Assembly: GCF_024436435.1 (NCBI RefSeq)
Contig: NZ_JAFMZP010000003.1
Coordinates: 558,001 to 622,000, forward strand
DNA length: 64,000 nucleotides
Source: Desertivirga xinjiangensis
GTDB lineage: Bacteria > Bacteroidota > Bacteroidia > Sphingobacteriales > Sphingobacteriaceae
Direction of reading: 5' to 3'
Within the stretch, counting starts at the first letter, position 1, and each line of letters opens with the position of its first letter. Of the stretch, positions 28,191 to 37,567 are shown one piece after another. The notes below the pieces were generated by a model, which saw only the letters and a program-made list of their open reading frames with translations, was not told where the DNA came from and did no database searches. A program made the position numbers and the translations under genes.

Positions 28191-28193
28191 AAC

Positions 28194-28270
28194 TGGCGGT
28201 CTGGACGGGACTCGAACCCGCGACCCCATGCGTGACAGGCATGTATTCTAACCAGCTGAACTACCAGACC
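28194..28270 (-). tRNA. tRNA-Asp (GTC), copy 1
   Basis: 77 nt on the minus strand, including an encoded CCA (28194-28196). The acceptor stem GGTCTGG pairs with CCAGACC, the anticodon loop reads CTGTCAC (anticodon GTC, Asp), and the T arm has GGGTTCGAGTCCC. All four arms fold without mismatch. It is a tandem duplicate of the gene at 28412. Confidence 0.97.
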
Positions 28271-28367
28271 GTTTTTCCTTTTGGGTGTGCAAATATGTAG
28301 TTTTAAATTCAATAATCAAATAACAAATTGAAAAATATTTTCGTGTGTTACCGATCTTAACGGATAT

Positions 28368-28406
28368 AAAAAAAGCCTCTCAGATTATTTCTAAGAGGCT
28401 TTTTTA
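28368..28406. terminator. Terminator hairpin after tRNA-Asp copy 2
   Basis: An A-rich stretch, GCCTCT, a C/A mismatch, AGA, loop TTATT, TCT, AGAGGC and a T run form a hairpin almost identical to the one at 28146. It lies directly downstream of tRNA-Asp copy 2 on the minus strand, showing the duplicated unit was tRNA plus terminator. Confidence 0.8.
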
Positions 28407-28411
28407 TTAAC

Positions 28412-28488
28412 TGGCGGTCTGGACGGGACTCGAACCCGCGACCCCATGCGTGACAGGCATGTATTCTAACCAGCTGAACTACCAGACC
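28412..28488 (-). tRNA. tRNA-Asp (GTC), copy 2
   Basis: 77 nt on the minus strand, identical to copy 1 by eye and exactly 218 bp away, with an encoded CCA at 28412-28414 and anticodon GTC. It is upstream in the direction of transcription, and the intervening terminator suggests each copy has its own promoter or is processed from separate transcripts. Confidence 0.97.
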
Positions 28489-28564
28489 GTTTTCCCGTTT
28501 GGGAATGCAAATATGCCCTTATTATTCCAGATATCAAAAGGATATTTCAAATAATTCGAATTAA

Positions 28565-29638
28565 TTATACTCCTGAGCCTTCTTTCATCTTCTCTGCATT
28601 TTCGGCAAACTGTAATGCATCTATAATATCCTGAATCTCACCATCCATGATAGCTGGCAGGTTGTACATGGTTAAACCGATGCGATGCTCGGTAACACGT
28701 CCCTGGGGGTAGTTATAGGTTCTGATCTTGGCAGACCTGTCGCCGGTAGATACCATTGTTTTACGTTTTGCAGCAATATCGCCGGTTTGTTTCTGTACTT
28801 CGATATCATATAATTTGCTTCGAAGCATTTCCATTGCACGTTCACGGTTACCAAGCTGAGAGCGCTCAATCTGGCATACCACCACCATGCCTGTAGGCTT
28901 ATGGGTAAGCTGCACTTTGGTCTCTACCTTGTTTACGTTCTGTCCGCCGGCACCGCCCGAACGGGAAGTTTGCATCTCAATATCTGCGGGATTAAGGTAG
29001 AAGTCGATTTCCTCGACTTCAGGCAATACAGCTACCGAAGCCGCAGAGGTATGTACCCTTCCCTGGGTTTCTGTATCAGGAACCCTCTGAACGCGGTGCA
29101 CTCCTGATTCATATTTTAATGTTCCGTAAACGTCTTCGCCGCTGACATTCAGGATAACCTCTTTGTACCCTCCGGCAGTGCCTTCGGTAACATCGACTAC
29201 TTCAACTTTCCAGCCTTTTTTCTCAAAATACCTGGTGTACATGCGGTAAAGGTCACCTGCAAATAGTGCGGCTTCATCTCCACCGGTGCCGCCTCTGATC
29301 TCAAACACAGCATTTTTAGAATCCTGTGGGTCTTTAGGAATCAACATCAGGCGGATCTTTTCCTCTAACTGATCCTTTTGTGGTAAGAGCTCATCCAGGT
29401 CCATTTTAGCCATTTCACGAAGCTCTTCGTCTTTCTCTGATGAAAGGAGCTCCTTATTAGCTTCGATATTGGATACAATATTTTTATAAATTTTATATTC
29501 ATCCACGATCTTACCCAGGTCTTTATATTCCTTATTGAGTTGGGTGAATCGCTTCATGTCGCTAACTGTAGCCGGATCACTCAGTTCACGTTCTACTTCT
29601 TCCCAGCGAATTTTGATTGCTTCTAATTTTTCTAGCAT
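28565..29638 (-). CDS. prfA: Peptide chain release factor 1 (RF1)
   Basis: 357 residues, the normal RF1 length. The catalytic GGQ loop is in [14 protein letters not shown], and the stop-codon recognition segment reads [13 protein letters not shown], with the PxT tripeptide that distinguishes RF1 (UAA/UAG) from RF2 (SPF). The N-terminal helical domain ([20 protein letters not shown]) is complete. RF1 binds the ribosomal A site at UAA or UAG and triggers peptidyl-tRNA hydrolysis; the GGQ glutamine is normally methylated by PrmC. It is a single-gene unit on the minus strand upstream of the two tRNA-Asp genes. Identification is secure. Confidence 0.97.
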   Translation of the reverse strand: MLEKLEAIKIRWEEVERELSDPATVSDMKRFTQLNKEYKDLGKIVDEYKIYKNIVSNIEANKELLSSEKDEELREMAKMDLDELLPQKDQLEEKIRLMLIPKDPQDSKNAVFEIRGGTGGDEAALFAGDLYRMYTRYFEKKGWKVEVVDVTEGTAGGYKEVILNVSGEDVYGTLKYESGVHRVQRVPDTETQGRVHTSAASVAVLPEVEEIDFYLNPADIEMQTSRSGGAGGQNVNKVETKVQLTHKPTGMVVVCQIERSQLGNRERAMEMLRSKLYDIEVQKQTGDIAAKRKTMVSTGDRSAKIRTYNYPQGRVTEHRIGLTMYNLPAIMDGEIQDIIDALQFAENAEKMKEGSGV

Positions 29639-29812
29639 GTTATTATTTGAAAATCACACATCCTGTACGTCATGTCCATCTCTGGTAGTCGTTCAGGAAG
29701 ATTGGCGTTATCCAAGTCCTATCAGTAAAACAAGGTATTGTTTTAAAGGGCACAAAAATAGGGCTTTTTAACAACATATCCATTCTTAAAAAGCACCTGA
29801 TTACAAATGAGT

Positions 29813-30835
29813 TTAATTGCGGCTGAATGAATCGTAGATTTGCGCGATCTCTGATTTGCTTAGCTGTCCGCCTACTACGAGCTTGTGTCTGAATACTGTG
29901 CTTTCTCCTGTCTTTAAACTGAAGTTCAGCTTTTCTTTTCCGTTAGTATAGACCTCCGCTCCAAGAGGATTGATTGCGAACAAACCATATCCCCGTGCCA
30001 TCCAGAAACCGGGATAATTTACGTTGCCGGGATGGTCCATTATTATAATTGAAAGTGGTTTTTCGTTGATGTTTCCGGATAATTTAAGCCATTCAGAGCG
30101 GGTTCCAAATACTTTTTCACCGATGATCCCGGTGCTGCTTTCATAGGATCCGTTAACAGCATCTGCTGAGGCAACTTTTTTGATTGTACCTTTATTGTCC
30201 GAATAAACTTTTACAGGGTTTTCTGAAGGGTGTTCCAGGTGCCTTGCAACTCTTAATCCGAACATGCCTTCTTTATTGTCTTTAAATAAAATATCTGTTA
30301 GCGCTTTAAGTTGTGTCTCACGTTCGATCGTCCTGGCATTGTTCTGAATCCTGAAGGTGAACTTGCTTCGTTCTTCGAGCATGGCTTTTGCACCAGGATT
30401 ATACCAGGTGGCCAGTACAGTGAGCTCCGCTTTTCCAATGCCACTATGGATGTTTTCAATCCTCTTAACTTTTATAGTGCCGTAGGCTTTCTTCGTGCTG
30501 TCAACTTTGGTGGAATTATTCCAGTAATCTGCGCCATTTACGTCTCCATAGTTTAACCAGAGCCCGATCTGGTGGGGATGATCCACCTGGTCGCCAATAG
30601 AAGGGCTAATGGGGTACCCCCGTGTAACACTTGTTCCGCCAGCTGCGTTAATCGGATATAGTATGTGTTTTTTCAGGCTGTCGGCATACAAGAGAGAGGT
30701 AAACAAACTGTCATCAATATAGACCCTGACTTCTTTAGCTATTGGGTTTTCAACGATCCTGATCTTAGCAGGGTTTTGAGCAAAACATATGTTTCCAAGG
30801 CACAGTAGAAAAAATAACAGCTTACTTGTTTTCAT
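29813..30835 (-). CDS. DUF6807/PmoA-family secreted protein
   Basis: 340 residues with a signal peptide (MKTSKLLFFLLCLGNICFAQ). The family signature is visible in LYPINAAGGTSVTRGYPISPSIGDQVDHPHQIGLWLNYGDVNGADYWNN, with the HPH triplet, and later in GLRVARHLEHP and IIIMDHPGNVNYPGFWMARGYGLFAINPLGAEVYTNG. The PmoA name of the Pfam entry is misleading: there is no link here to methane oxidation. Bacteroidota members are secreted and frequently sit among sugar genes, with unknown activity. Its start overlaps the preceding gene's end by 14 nt, so it is translationally coupled to the propeller-like protein and follows lpxH. Confidence 0.75.
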   Translation of the reverse strand: MKTSKLLFFLLCLGNICFAQNPAKIRIVENPIAKEVRVYIDDSLFTSLLYADSLKKHILYPINAAGGTSVTRGYPISPSIGDQVDHPHQIGLWLNYGDVNGADYWNNSTKVDSTKKAYGTIKVKRIENIHSGIGKAELTVLATWYNPGAKAMLEERSKFTFRIQNNARTIERETQLKALTDILFKDNKEGMFGLRVARHLEHPSENPVKVYSDNKGTIKKVASADAVNGSYESSTGIIGEKVFGTRSEWLKLSGNINEKPLSIIIMDHPGNVNYPGFWMARGYGLFAINPLGAEVYTNGKEKLNFSLKTGESTVFRHKLVVGGQLSKSEIAQIYDSFSRN

Positions 30836-31646
30836 TTCCTTTGTTCGTTGAATAGACTTTGATTCTCTTTTCTCCTAAGGTAGCTAAAATTGTGTTTCCC
30901 TCGCTCGCTTGCACAATATTCGTCCCAACGGGTATGCGCTGGGTTATATGCTTATCGGAAACATCTATCCGGTGCCAGACTCCCTCATTTAGAAATAAAA
31001 GTTCCTGGTCTTTAACCTGGAAAAAACCAATGTGACCCACGCTGAAGCTTTTGATGTAGGAGCCAAAGCGGTCGGTCTGCAGGATGCCGGTTTGCGGATC
31101 ATACAAGTAAACATTTTGATCTGTAGAGACCATGAATTCTGGCTGAATCGCCAACCCGCTTTCCTGGTATATATTGGCAGATTGCTGTTCGGGGTTAAAC
31201 TGGTTGCTTAGTTTCTGAAGTTGCCGGTTGGCCTGGTCGTACACCCAATATCCGTTGGAATTGGACGTCGACACTAGTGTTATCTGCCGCGAAGTATCGT
31301 GGCCAAAGTTGAACCGGTTAATTTCATTAAGTGTATTATTTAAAACGACCGCCTGCTGTATTGCAGGATAGAATAACAGGATTCGCATGGGGTCTGTGGT
31401 ATCCGCATAAGAAGGTCTTCCCATTGCTTTGTTGCTGTAATTCCATAATAACTTGCCAGCCTTAGAATATTTCAGCAGCTCGTTTTTTTCGGTGATCGCA
31501 TAGATATTGTCGAGATTATCTGTAGCTATGAAGGTGGCAGGGGTGTCAATCTGGAAGAGTAATTGCAGAGTAGGCTGCGCAAATAACATCTGGACGTTCA
31601 ATAGTAACCCCAGGATCGTCAGCGCGAATGCAATTTTAATTTTCAT
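30822..31646 (-). CDS. Secreted propeller-like protein of unknown function
   Basis: 274 residues from the ATG at 31646, chosen because it starts the signal peptide (MKIKIAFALTILGLLLNVQMLFAQ). The body carries loosely repeated strands such as IDTPATFIATDNLDNIYAITEKNELLKYSKAGKLLW, FMVSTDQNVYLYDPQTGILQTDRFGSYIKSF and LGEKRIKVYS, which look like blades of a small beta-propeller (NHL or PQQ style). No catalytic residues are recognised. It begins 7 bp after the lpxH stop codon and overlaps the PmoA-like gene, so the three form one operon. Similar proteins next to lpxH may be envelope-related, but no function is claimed. Confidence 0.7.
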   Translation of the reverse strand: MKIKIAFALTILGLLLNVQMLFAQPTLQLLFQIDTPATFIATDNLDNIYAITEKNELLKYSKAGKLLWNYSNKAMGRPSYADTTDPMRILLFYPAIQQAVVLNNTLNEINRFNFGHDTSRQITLVSTSNSNGYWVYDQANRQLQKLSNQFNPEQQSANIYQESGLAIQPEFMVSTDQNVYLYDPQTGILQTDRFGSYIKSFSVGHIGFFQVKDQELLFLNEGVWHRIDVSDKHITQRIPVGTNIVQASEGNTILATLGEKRIKVYSTNKGNENK

Positions 31647-31653
31647 GATTAAA

Positions 31654-32403
31654 TTAGGATTCAAAATATTTCAAATGCAATTCCTCTCCATCGAACACCG
31701 CATATGAATTATAGTTTATCCACTCTCCCAGGTTTATATAACGGCTGTTTTCAGCAAGTGTTATGTCAAGCGGTAAATGCCGGTGTCCAAAAACGAAATA
31801 ATCAATGTGTCTTTTCTGCAGGATTTCTTTGCTGTAAATCACAAGCCATTCCTGCTTTTCACCCATAAAGCTTTCTTTTTTCATTCCGGCGATCCTGCTC
31901 TGTTTAGACCATGACAAAGCGATGCCTATTCCAAGATTAGGATGTATACGCGCAAATAACCACTGGCAGATCTTGCTTCTGAATATTTTCTTAAGGAATT
32001 TATACTTTGCATCGCCAGGACCGAGTCCATCACCATGATGAATATAAAACTTTTTACCGCTGAGTTCGATTTGTAGCTCGTTTGAGACGATCTGTATTCC
32101 CATCTCTTCGGTGAGATACCCGAACATCCACATGTCATGGTTTCCCTTAAACAGGGTAATTTTAACGCCTGCATCGGCCAGCTCCGACAATTTTCCCAAA
32201 AAGCGAATAAATCCCCTTGGAACAGCTCTTTTATATTCAAACCAGAAGTCAAATACATCTCCTACCAGGTATAGTTCCGCTGCATCGTTTTTGATCGAGT
32301 CTAACCAACGTACCACCTTATCTTCACGCTGCCGGCTTAAGCTGTAGTCGGCTACGCCGAGGTGAAAATCAGAGGCAAAATATATCTTATTACGGTCGGT
32401 CAT
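31654..32403 (-). CDS. lpxH: UDP-2,3-diacylglucosamine diphosphatase
   Basis: 249 residues. The calcineurin-like metallophosphatase motifs are all present: ASDFHLG, YLVGDVFDFW, FKGNHDMW, YIHHGDGLGPGD and FGHRHLP. The DxH, GD, GNHD and GHRH residues bind two metal ions. The sequence between them (FLKKIFRSKICQWLFARIHPNLGIGIA) resembles the lipid-binding helical insertion of LpxH. The enzyme hydrolyses UDP-diacylglucosamine to lipid X and UMP in lipid A synthesis at the inner membrane. It heads a three-gene minus-strand operon and is divergent from the prolyl oligopeptidase gene, 86 bp away. Confidence 0.9.
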   Translation of the reverse strand: MTDRNKIYFASDFHLGVADYSLSRQREDKVVRWLDSIKNDAAELYLVGDVFDFWFEYKRAVPRGFIRFLGKLSELADAGVKITLFKGNHDMWMFGYLTEEMGIQIVSNELQIELSGKKFYIHHGDGLGPGDAKYKFLKKIFRSKICQWLFARIHPNLGIGIALSWSKQSRIAGMKKESFMGEKQEWLVIYSKEILQKRHIDYFVFGHRHLPLDITLAENSRYINLGEWINYNSYAVFDGEELHLKYFES

Positions 32404-32489
32404 TGTGATAAAAGTACGAAGATGCGGGGAAAATTGTAATTTGCAACAACGCTGAGCGTTTTTATATGTTTTAAAATGATTTAACCCCC

Positions 32490-34610
32490 ATGAACAGGAT
32501 CGCTATCACATTAATTATTACTGTACTGACTTGTTCGGGAATTGCACAAACTACTAAAAAGATGATCATTTATCCCGATACAAAGAAAGACCATACTATT
32601 GACGCTTATTTTGGAACTGAAGTTTCCGACCCTTATCGCTGGCTGGAAAACGATGTTGCTGAAGACACAAAGAACTGGGTTTCTGAACAGAACAAAGTTA
32701 CTGAGGCCTATTTGGCTCACATCCCATACAGGGGGAAAATCAGGACGCGCTTAGAGCAACTTTGGAATTATGAAAAGTATAGTGCCCCATTTAAGGAGGG
32801 GAAGTACATTTATTATTTTAAGAATGATGGCTTGCAAAATCAATCCGTGCTTTACAGACAGCAGCAAGGTGCAGAGCCGGAGGTGTTTCTTGATCCAAAC
32901 AGGTTTTCGGCAGATGGTACCACTTCGCTGGCTGGAATAGAATTCACCAGGGATGGGTCGCTGGCGGCCTACCAGATATCAGAAGGCGGATCGGACTGGC
33001 GTAAGATAATTGTGATCAGAGCGTCTGATAAGTCTGAACTTCGGGATGTTTTAACCGACGTTAAGTTTTCTGGTATTGCCTGGAACGGAAACGAAGGGTT
33101 TTATTACAGCAGCTATGATAAACCGAAAGCAGGAAGTCAGTTGTCTGGTTTGACTCAATACCATAAACTTTTTTATCATAAGCTGGGAACCGAGCAGCGG
33201 GAAGATGTTCTGGTTTTTGGAGGTGAAGATACACCACGGCGTTATATAGGTGCATCTATAACTGAAGATGGGCGTTTTCTGGTGATAACTGCAGCAAATT
33301 CAACTACCGGAAACGAGTTGTACATTCAGGATCTGAGCAAACCTGGAAGTAAGATAGAATGTGTGGTTGATAACATGGATAACGAACATGATGTTCTGGA
33401 TAATGTGGGGGATAAGCTTTATATCTTCACTAATTTTAATGCCCCTAACAATAGGATCGTTACTGTTGACGCGGCAAGTGCGGGCATCAGGAACTGGAAA
33501 GACCTGATCAAAGAATCTGAAAATGTTCTGAGTGCAAACACTGGCGGTGGTAAAATATTTGCAAATTATTTGAAGGATGCTACCTCTTTGGTGCAGCAAT
33601 TCGATATGTCGGGTAAGCTTGAAAAAACTATTTCGCTTCCAGGTGTGGGCACTGCGTCGGGATTTGGGACTAAAAAAGAGGAGAATGAGCTTTATTATAC
33701 TTTTACTTCCTATGTATATCCGCCAACGATTTTCCGGTATAACATAAGTAAAGGTAATTCTGAACTATATAAAAAATCGGGTGTTCAGTTTGATCCTGCT
33801 CTGTTTGAATCAAAACAGGTTTTCTTTAAGTCTAAAGATGGGACTAAGGTGCCGATGATCATCACTCATAAAAAAGGGCTGGAGATGAACGGTAAAAATC
33901 CTACAATACTTTATGGATACGGTGGATTTAATATCAGTCTAACTCCCGCATTCAGTACTGCTAATATTGTTTTTCTGGAACAGGGAGGAGTTTTTGTGGT
34001 AGCCAACCTTCGTGGTGGAGGCGAGTACGGAGAGAAGTGGCATCTGGCGGGGACTAAACTGCAAAAACAGAACGTGTTCGACGACTTTATCGCGGCAGCA
34101 GAGACCCTTATTAAAGACAAATATACTTCAAGAGATTATCTGGCCATCTCGGGAGGATCAAATGGAGGTTTGCTTGTTGGCGCAGCTATGACGCAACGCC
34201 CCGATTTATTTAAAGTGGCCTTGCCGGCAGTTGGGGTTCTTGATATGTTGCGTTATCACAAATTTACCGCAGGGGCGGGCTGGGCTTATGATTATGGTAC
34301 AGCGGAGGATTCTAAGGAAATGTTTGAATATCTGGCAAACTATTCACCTTATCATGCTTTAAAGGAAGGTGTTTCTTATCCTGCAACCATGATCACAACG
34401 GCCGACCACGATGATCGTGTTGTCCCGGCGCACTCTTTTAAGTTTGCTGCGCGCCTGCAGGAATATCATAAAGGAAACAATCCGGTACTCATTCGTATTG
34501 ATACGAAAGCGGGACATGGCGCAGGAAAATCAACTGCCCAGATCATCGCAGAGCAAACCGACAAGTTTTCTTTCCTGTTCTATAATATGGGAATAGACTA
34601 TAAGGAGTAA
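32490..34610 (+). CDS. Prolyl oligopeptidase (S9A family), exported
   Basis: 706 residues with a signal peptide (MNRIAITLIITVLTCSGIAQ). A beta-propeller domain (about residues 90-440) caps an alpha/beta-hydrolase domain. The catalytic triad can be placed: Ser557 in GGSNGG, Asp642 in DHDDRVVP and His676 in KAGHGAGKS. DPYRWLENDVAEDTKNWV is the family's N-terminal signature, and FLEQGGVFVVANLRGGGEYGEKWH lies near the active site. It cleaves short proline-containing peptides after Pro, in the periplasm or outside. Length and motifs are typical for the family and nothing is missing. It stands 37 bp before the histidine kinase gene. Confidence 0.95.
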   Translation: MNRIAITLIITVLTCSGIAQTTKKMIIYPDTKKDHTIDAYFGTEVSDPYRWLENDVAEDTKNWVSEQNKVTEAYLAHIPYRGKIRTRLEQLWNYEKYSAPFKEGKYIYYFKNDGLQNQSVLYRQQQGAEPEVFLDPNRFSADGTTSLAGIEFTRDGSLAAYQISEGGSDWRKIIVIRASDKSELRDVLTDVKFSGIAWNGNEGFYYSSYDKPKAGSQLSGLTQYHKLFYHKLGTEQREDVLVFGGEDTPRRYIGASITEDGRFLVITAANSTTGNELYIQDLSKPGSKIECVVDNMDNEHDVLDNVGDKLYIFTNFNAPNNRIVTVDAASAGIRNWKDLIKESENVLSANTGGGKIFANYLKDATSLVQQFDMSGKLEKTISLPGVGTASGFGTKKEENELYYTFTSYVYPPTIFRYNISKGNSELYKKSGVQFDPALFESKQVFFKSKDGTKVPMIITHKKGLEMNGKNPTILYGYGGFNISLTPAFSTANIVFLEQGGVFVVANLRGGGEYGEKWHLAGTKLQKQNVFDDFIAAAETLIKDKYTSRDYLAISGGSNGGLLVGAAMTQRPDLFKVALPAVGVLDMLRYHKFTAGAGWAYDYGTAEDSKEMFEYLANYSPYHALKEGVSYPATMITTADHDDRVVPAHSFKFAARLQEYHKGNNPVLIRIDTKAGHGAGKSTAQIIAEQTDKFSFLFYNMGIDYKE

Positions 34611-34647
34611 AAGCTTAAAAAGATCTTTGCAAATAACGAAAAGTTAA

Positions 34648-35889
34648 ATGAACCCGTACGAACAGAAGAGACGCTGGAAATTTTTGTTGCTGGCTTTTGC
34701 CATTGTTATCGGTGCTGTTTCTCTGTGGTATAGTAATTACCTGGTAAAAGGTATTTCCGCTGCGGAGCGCACCCGGGCAGAGATATGGGCCATGAGCAAT
34801 AAAAATATTATAGAGATCACGGATATTAACGACGACTATATCACTTTTATCTATTCTATTCGCGACAGTCTTTCAGTCCCTGCGATTGTAACTGATGAAA
34901 ATGATAGTATTATTTACTGGAAAGGTCTGGACAGCACCAAAACGAATTACCAGCTGGAAGCGGAGAATGTGTTAGAATCGCCACTCTATACCCGGAAGAC
35001 CTATGATCCGGTCTATTTTAAAACGCAGTTGCGTGAAATGAAATCACAACATCCCCCGATCGTGATCACGAAGGACGACGGCGAGAAGTGGTATGTGTAT
35101 TATAAGGATTCTTCCCTGCTTACGCAGCTCAGAGTGTTCCCATATATACAACTCACAGTTATCGGCATATTTTTGCTGATCGCCTATGTAGTTTTCAGTT
35201 CTTCCCGGAGGTCGGAGCAAAACCTGGTTTGGGTGGGAATGGCAAAGGAGACGGCCCACCAGCTTGGTACACCTATATCTTCATTAATGGCATGGACTGA
35301 ACTTATGAAATCAAAATTCGATGCAGAGGATGATCCTTTGATCCTTGAAATGGAAAACGACATCCGCCGGCTGGAAATGGTGGCCGACAGGTTTTCTAAG
35401 ATTGGTTCAAAAGCTGTTCTGCAGAGTCATGTTGTGTATGAGGTTGTTGAAGAGTATGTGAAGTACTTTAAGGTTAGAGCGAGCGACAAGATCGTTTTCA
35501 GTGTTACCGGTGATAAGCAAGTTGAGGCAATGATGAATGTCCCTCTTTTCGACTGGGTGATAGAGAACCTTCTGAAAAATGCAGCTAACTCAATCGACGG
35601 TCAGGGAAGGATAGAAGTGAATATAAGTGAGCATCTGGCCAAAGAACAGGTTTTTATTGATGTCATAGATTCAGGTAAAGGCATTCCCAGAATGAAATTT
35701 GAAACAATCTTTCAGCCGGGCTATACTACCAGGAAGAGAGGCTGGGGACTGGGGCTTTCCCTAAGTAAACGTATCATTGATAACTATCATAAAGGACAGA
35801 TCTTCGTAAAGGACTCAGAGCCAGGTAAGGGAACAACCATGCGTATCATTTTAAAAAGCAATATGAAATATGAAGCGACCACAAGCTGA
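34648..35889 (+). CDS. Membrane sensor histidine kinase
   Basis: 413 residues. Two membrane helices (about residues 11-29 and 165-185: FLLLAFAIVIGAVSLWYSN and LTVIGIFLLIAYVVFSSS) bracket a periplasmic sensor of about 135 residues. The phosphoacceptor His204 is in KETAHQLGTPISSLMAW. The ATPase domain has the N box (VIENLLKNAANSI), G1 (DSGKGIP) and G2 (RGWGLGLSLSKRII). The H-box spacing AHQLGTPIS resembles a Bacteroidota subgroup of HisKA kinases. No response regulator gene is adjacent, so its partner is elsewhere. The 3' end overlaps the DinB-like gene by 20 nt, implying co-expression. Confidence 0.9.
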   Translation: MNPYEQKRRWKFLLLAFAIVIGAVSLWYSNYLVKGISAAERTRAEIWAMSNKNIIEITDINDDYITFIYSIRDSLSVPAIVTDENDSIIYWKGLDSTKTNYQLEAENVLESPLYTRKTYDPVYFKTQLREMKSQHPPIVITKDDGEKWYVYYKDSSLLTQLRVFPYIQLTVIGIFLLIAYVVFSSSRRSEQNLVWVGMAKETAHQLGTPISSLMAWTELMKSKFDAEDDPLILEMENDIRRLEMVADRFSKIGSKAVLQSHVVYEVVEEYVKYFKVRASDKIVFSVTGDKQVEAMMNVPLFDWVIENLLKNAANSIDGQGRIEVNISEHLAKEQVFIDVIDSGKGIPRMKFETIFQPGYTTRKRGWGLGLSLSKRIIDNYHKGQIFVKDSEPGKGTTMRIILKSNMKYEATTS

Positions 35890-36400
35890 TGAATATGGGT
35901 CTTTTTATAAGGCTTATATTGATTTGACAGATGACGATGTGATCAAAGAACTGACAGATCAAAAGACTAGTTTTTCTGACCTTCTGAGATCGGGCATTGA
36001 GCGGGCAGAACATGCCTATGCAAAAGATAAATGGACCTTAAAAGAATTGCTGGGACATGTGATAGATACGGAAAGGATAATGGCTTACCGCTTACTTTGT
36101 ATTTCGAGGAATGAGGCTAACTCACTGCCCGGTTTTGATCAGGATGATTATGTGAAATACGCAGGCCATAACCTGCAGAACTTCAATAAACTTATTGAAG
36201 AGTTTGAATTAGTAAGGGCTTCTAATTTACTCTTAATAGATTCATTAACTGAGGAGCAACTAGGAAGAACGGGAATGGCCAACAACTATCCTATGAGTGC
36301 GAGGGCATTGCTATTTATCATGGCTGGTCATTTAAAGCATCATATGAAAATTATCAAGGAACGATATCTTCCGGGTGGCAGGGCGACCGACCAAATTTAA
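35870..36400 (+). CDS. DinB-family four-helix protein
   Basis: 176 residues, cytoplasmic. The DinB/YfiT-like metal-binding bundle is indicated by WTLKELLGHVIDTERIMAYRLL, in which the first conserved His lies, and by FIMAGHLKHHMKIIKERYL with the second and third His. Members include bacillithiol- and mycothiol-dependent transferases and stress proteins, and the substrate of this one is unknown. The start codon lies inside the histidine kinase gene, 20 nt before its stop, so translation is probably coupled. Confidence 0.8.
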   Translation: MKRPQADEYGSFYKAYIDLTDDDVIKELTDQKTSFSDLLRSGIERAEHAYAKDKWTLKELLGHVIDTERIMAYRLLCISRNEANSLPGFDQDDYVKYAGHNLQNFNKLIEEFELVRASNLLLIDSLTEEQLGRTGMANNYPMSARALLFIMAGHLKHHMKIIKERYLPGGRATDQI

Positions 36401-36505
36401 TTAGGCTATAGGCGAAATTCAAAGTGTTTAAAACTTATTTCAAGCTTTAATGTCAGGCATTTTAAACAAAAGACTGTGAATTTCTTTTTTATTAGCATTT
36501 ATAAC

Positions 36506-36513
36506 TAGATTTG
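36506..36513 (+). promoter_or_regulatory. Promoter -7 element (TAnnTTTG) for pdhA
   Basis: TAGATTTG matches the Bacteroidota consensus exactly and lies 25 bp before the pdhA start codon, giving a leader of about 20 nt. Confidence 0.45.
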
Positions 36514-36538
36514 CCTTCCCAAAAACATATATTGACTA

Positions 36539-37534
36539 ATGAGTTCAGTTGAAATCACTAAGGATACCTATCTAAACTGGTACGAGCAAATGCTTTTGAT
36601 GCGCCGGTTTGAAGAAAAATCAGGACAACTTTACGGGCAACAAAAAATCAGGGGCTTTTGCCATTTATACATAGGGCAGGAAGCTGTTTTGGCAGGTGCT
36701 ATGTCTGTCTTAGGTCCGGATGATTCTATGATTACCGCTTATCGCGATCATGCCCATGCTTTGGCTAGAGGAATGAGCGCTAATGAAATTATGGCTGAGC
36801 TGTATGGCAAAGTAACCGGTTGTTCTAAAGGCAAAGGCGGATCAATGCACATGTTCAGTAAAGAAAAGAAATTTTTTGGCGGACATGGTATCGTAGGTGG
36901 TCAGATTCCACTAGGTGCAGGTGTTGCTTTCGCAGAAAAATATCTGGGAACAACCAATGTAAACGTTTGTTACATGGGCGACGGTGCTGTAAGACAGGGC
37001 GCTTTGAACGAAACGTTCAATATGGCAATGATCTGGAAGCTGCCTGTGATCTTTGTTTGTGAAAATAATGGTTATGCTATGGGTACCTCTGTAGAGCGTA
37101 CTACCAATATGACAGATATTTACAAAATAGGCTTAGGTTTTGACATGCCTTGTGCGCCTGTTGACGGAATGGATCCGGTTGCTGTACACAATGCAATGGA
37201 TGAAGCTGTTCAGCGCGCACGCAGAGGAGAGGGCCCAACATTTTTGGAAATGCGTACTTACCGTTATAAGGGACATTCTATGTCTGATCCGGCTAAATAC
37301 CGTACCAAAGAAGAGCTTGAAAGTTACAAAGCGAAAGATCCGATTGGCGTAGTTAAATCTGCTATCGTTGAAAACAACTATGCTGACGAGGCGTGGTTCG
37401 CAGAGATTGATGCAAAAGTGAAAGCCATTGTTGATGAATCTGTGAAGTTTGCAGAAGAATCTCCATGGCCTGAAGCACATGAGTTGTATGATGACGTATA
37501 TGTACAGCAGGATTATCCTTTTATAAGAAGCTAA
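36539..37534 (+). CDS. pdhA: Pyruvate dehydrogenase E1 component, alpha subunit
   Basis: 331 residues, standard for an E1 alpha. Early motifs are MLLMRRFEEKSGQLYGQQKIRGFCHLYIGQEA and AYRDHAHALARGMS. The thiamine diphosphate/magnesium motif is GDGAVRQGALNETFNMAMIWKLPVIFVCENN. The serine-rich loop region YRYKGHSMSDPAKYRTKEE also matches. With E1 beta (not in this window) it decarboxylates pyruvate and passes the acetyl group to the lipoyl arm of E2. The E2 gene follows 33 bp downstream, so the pair is an operon. Confidence 0.96.
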   Translation: MSSVEITKDTYLNWYEQMLLMRRFEEKSGQLYGQQKIRGFCHLYIGQEAVLAGAMSVLGPDDSMITAYRDHAHALARGMSANEIMAELYGKVTGCSKGKGGSMHMFSKEKKFFGGHGIVGGQIPLGAGVAFAEKYLGTTNVNVCYMGDGAVRQGALNETFNMAMIWKLPVIFVCENNGYAMGTSVERTTNMTDIYKIGLGFDMPCAPVDGMDPVAVHNAMDEAVQRARRGEGPTFLEMRTYRYKGHSMSDPAKYRTKEELESYKAKDPIGVVKSAIVENNYADEAWFAEIDAKVKAIVDESVKFAEESPWPEAHELYDDVYVQQDYPFIRS

Positions 37535-37567
37535 TTAATTCTACAAAAAACATCTGAATATAAAGAA

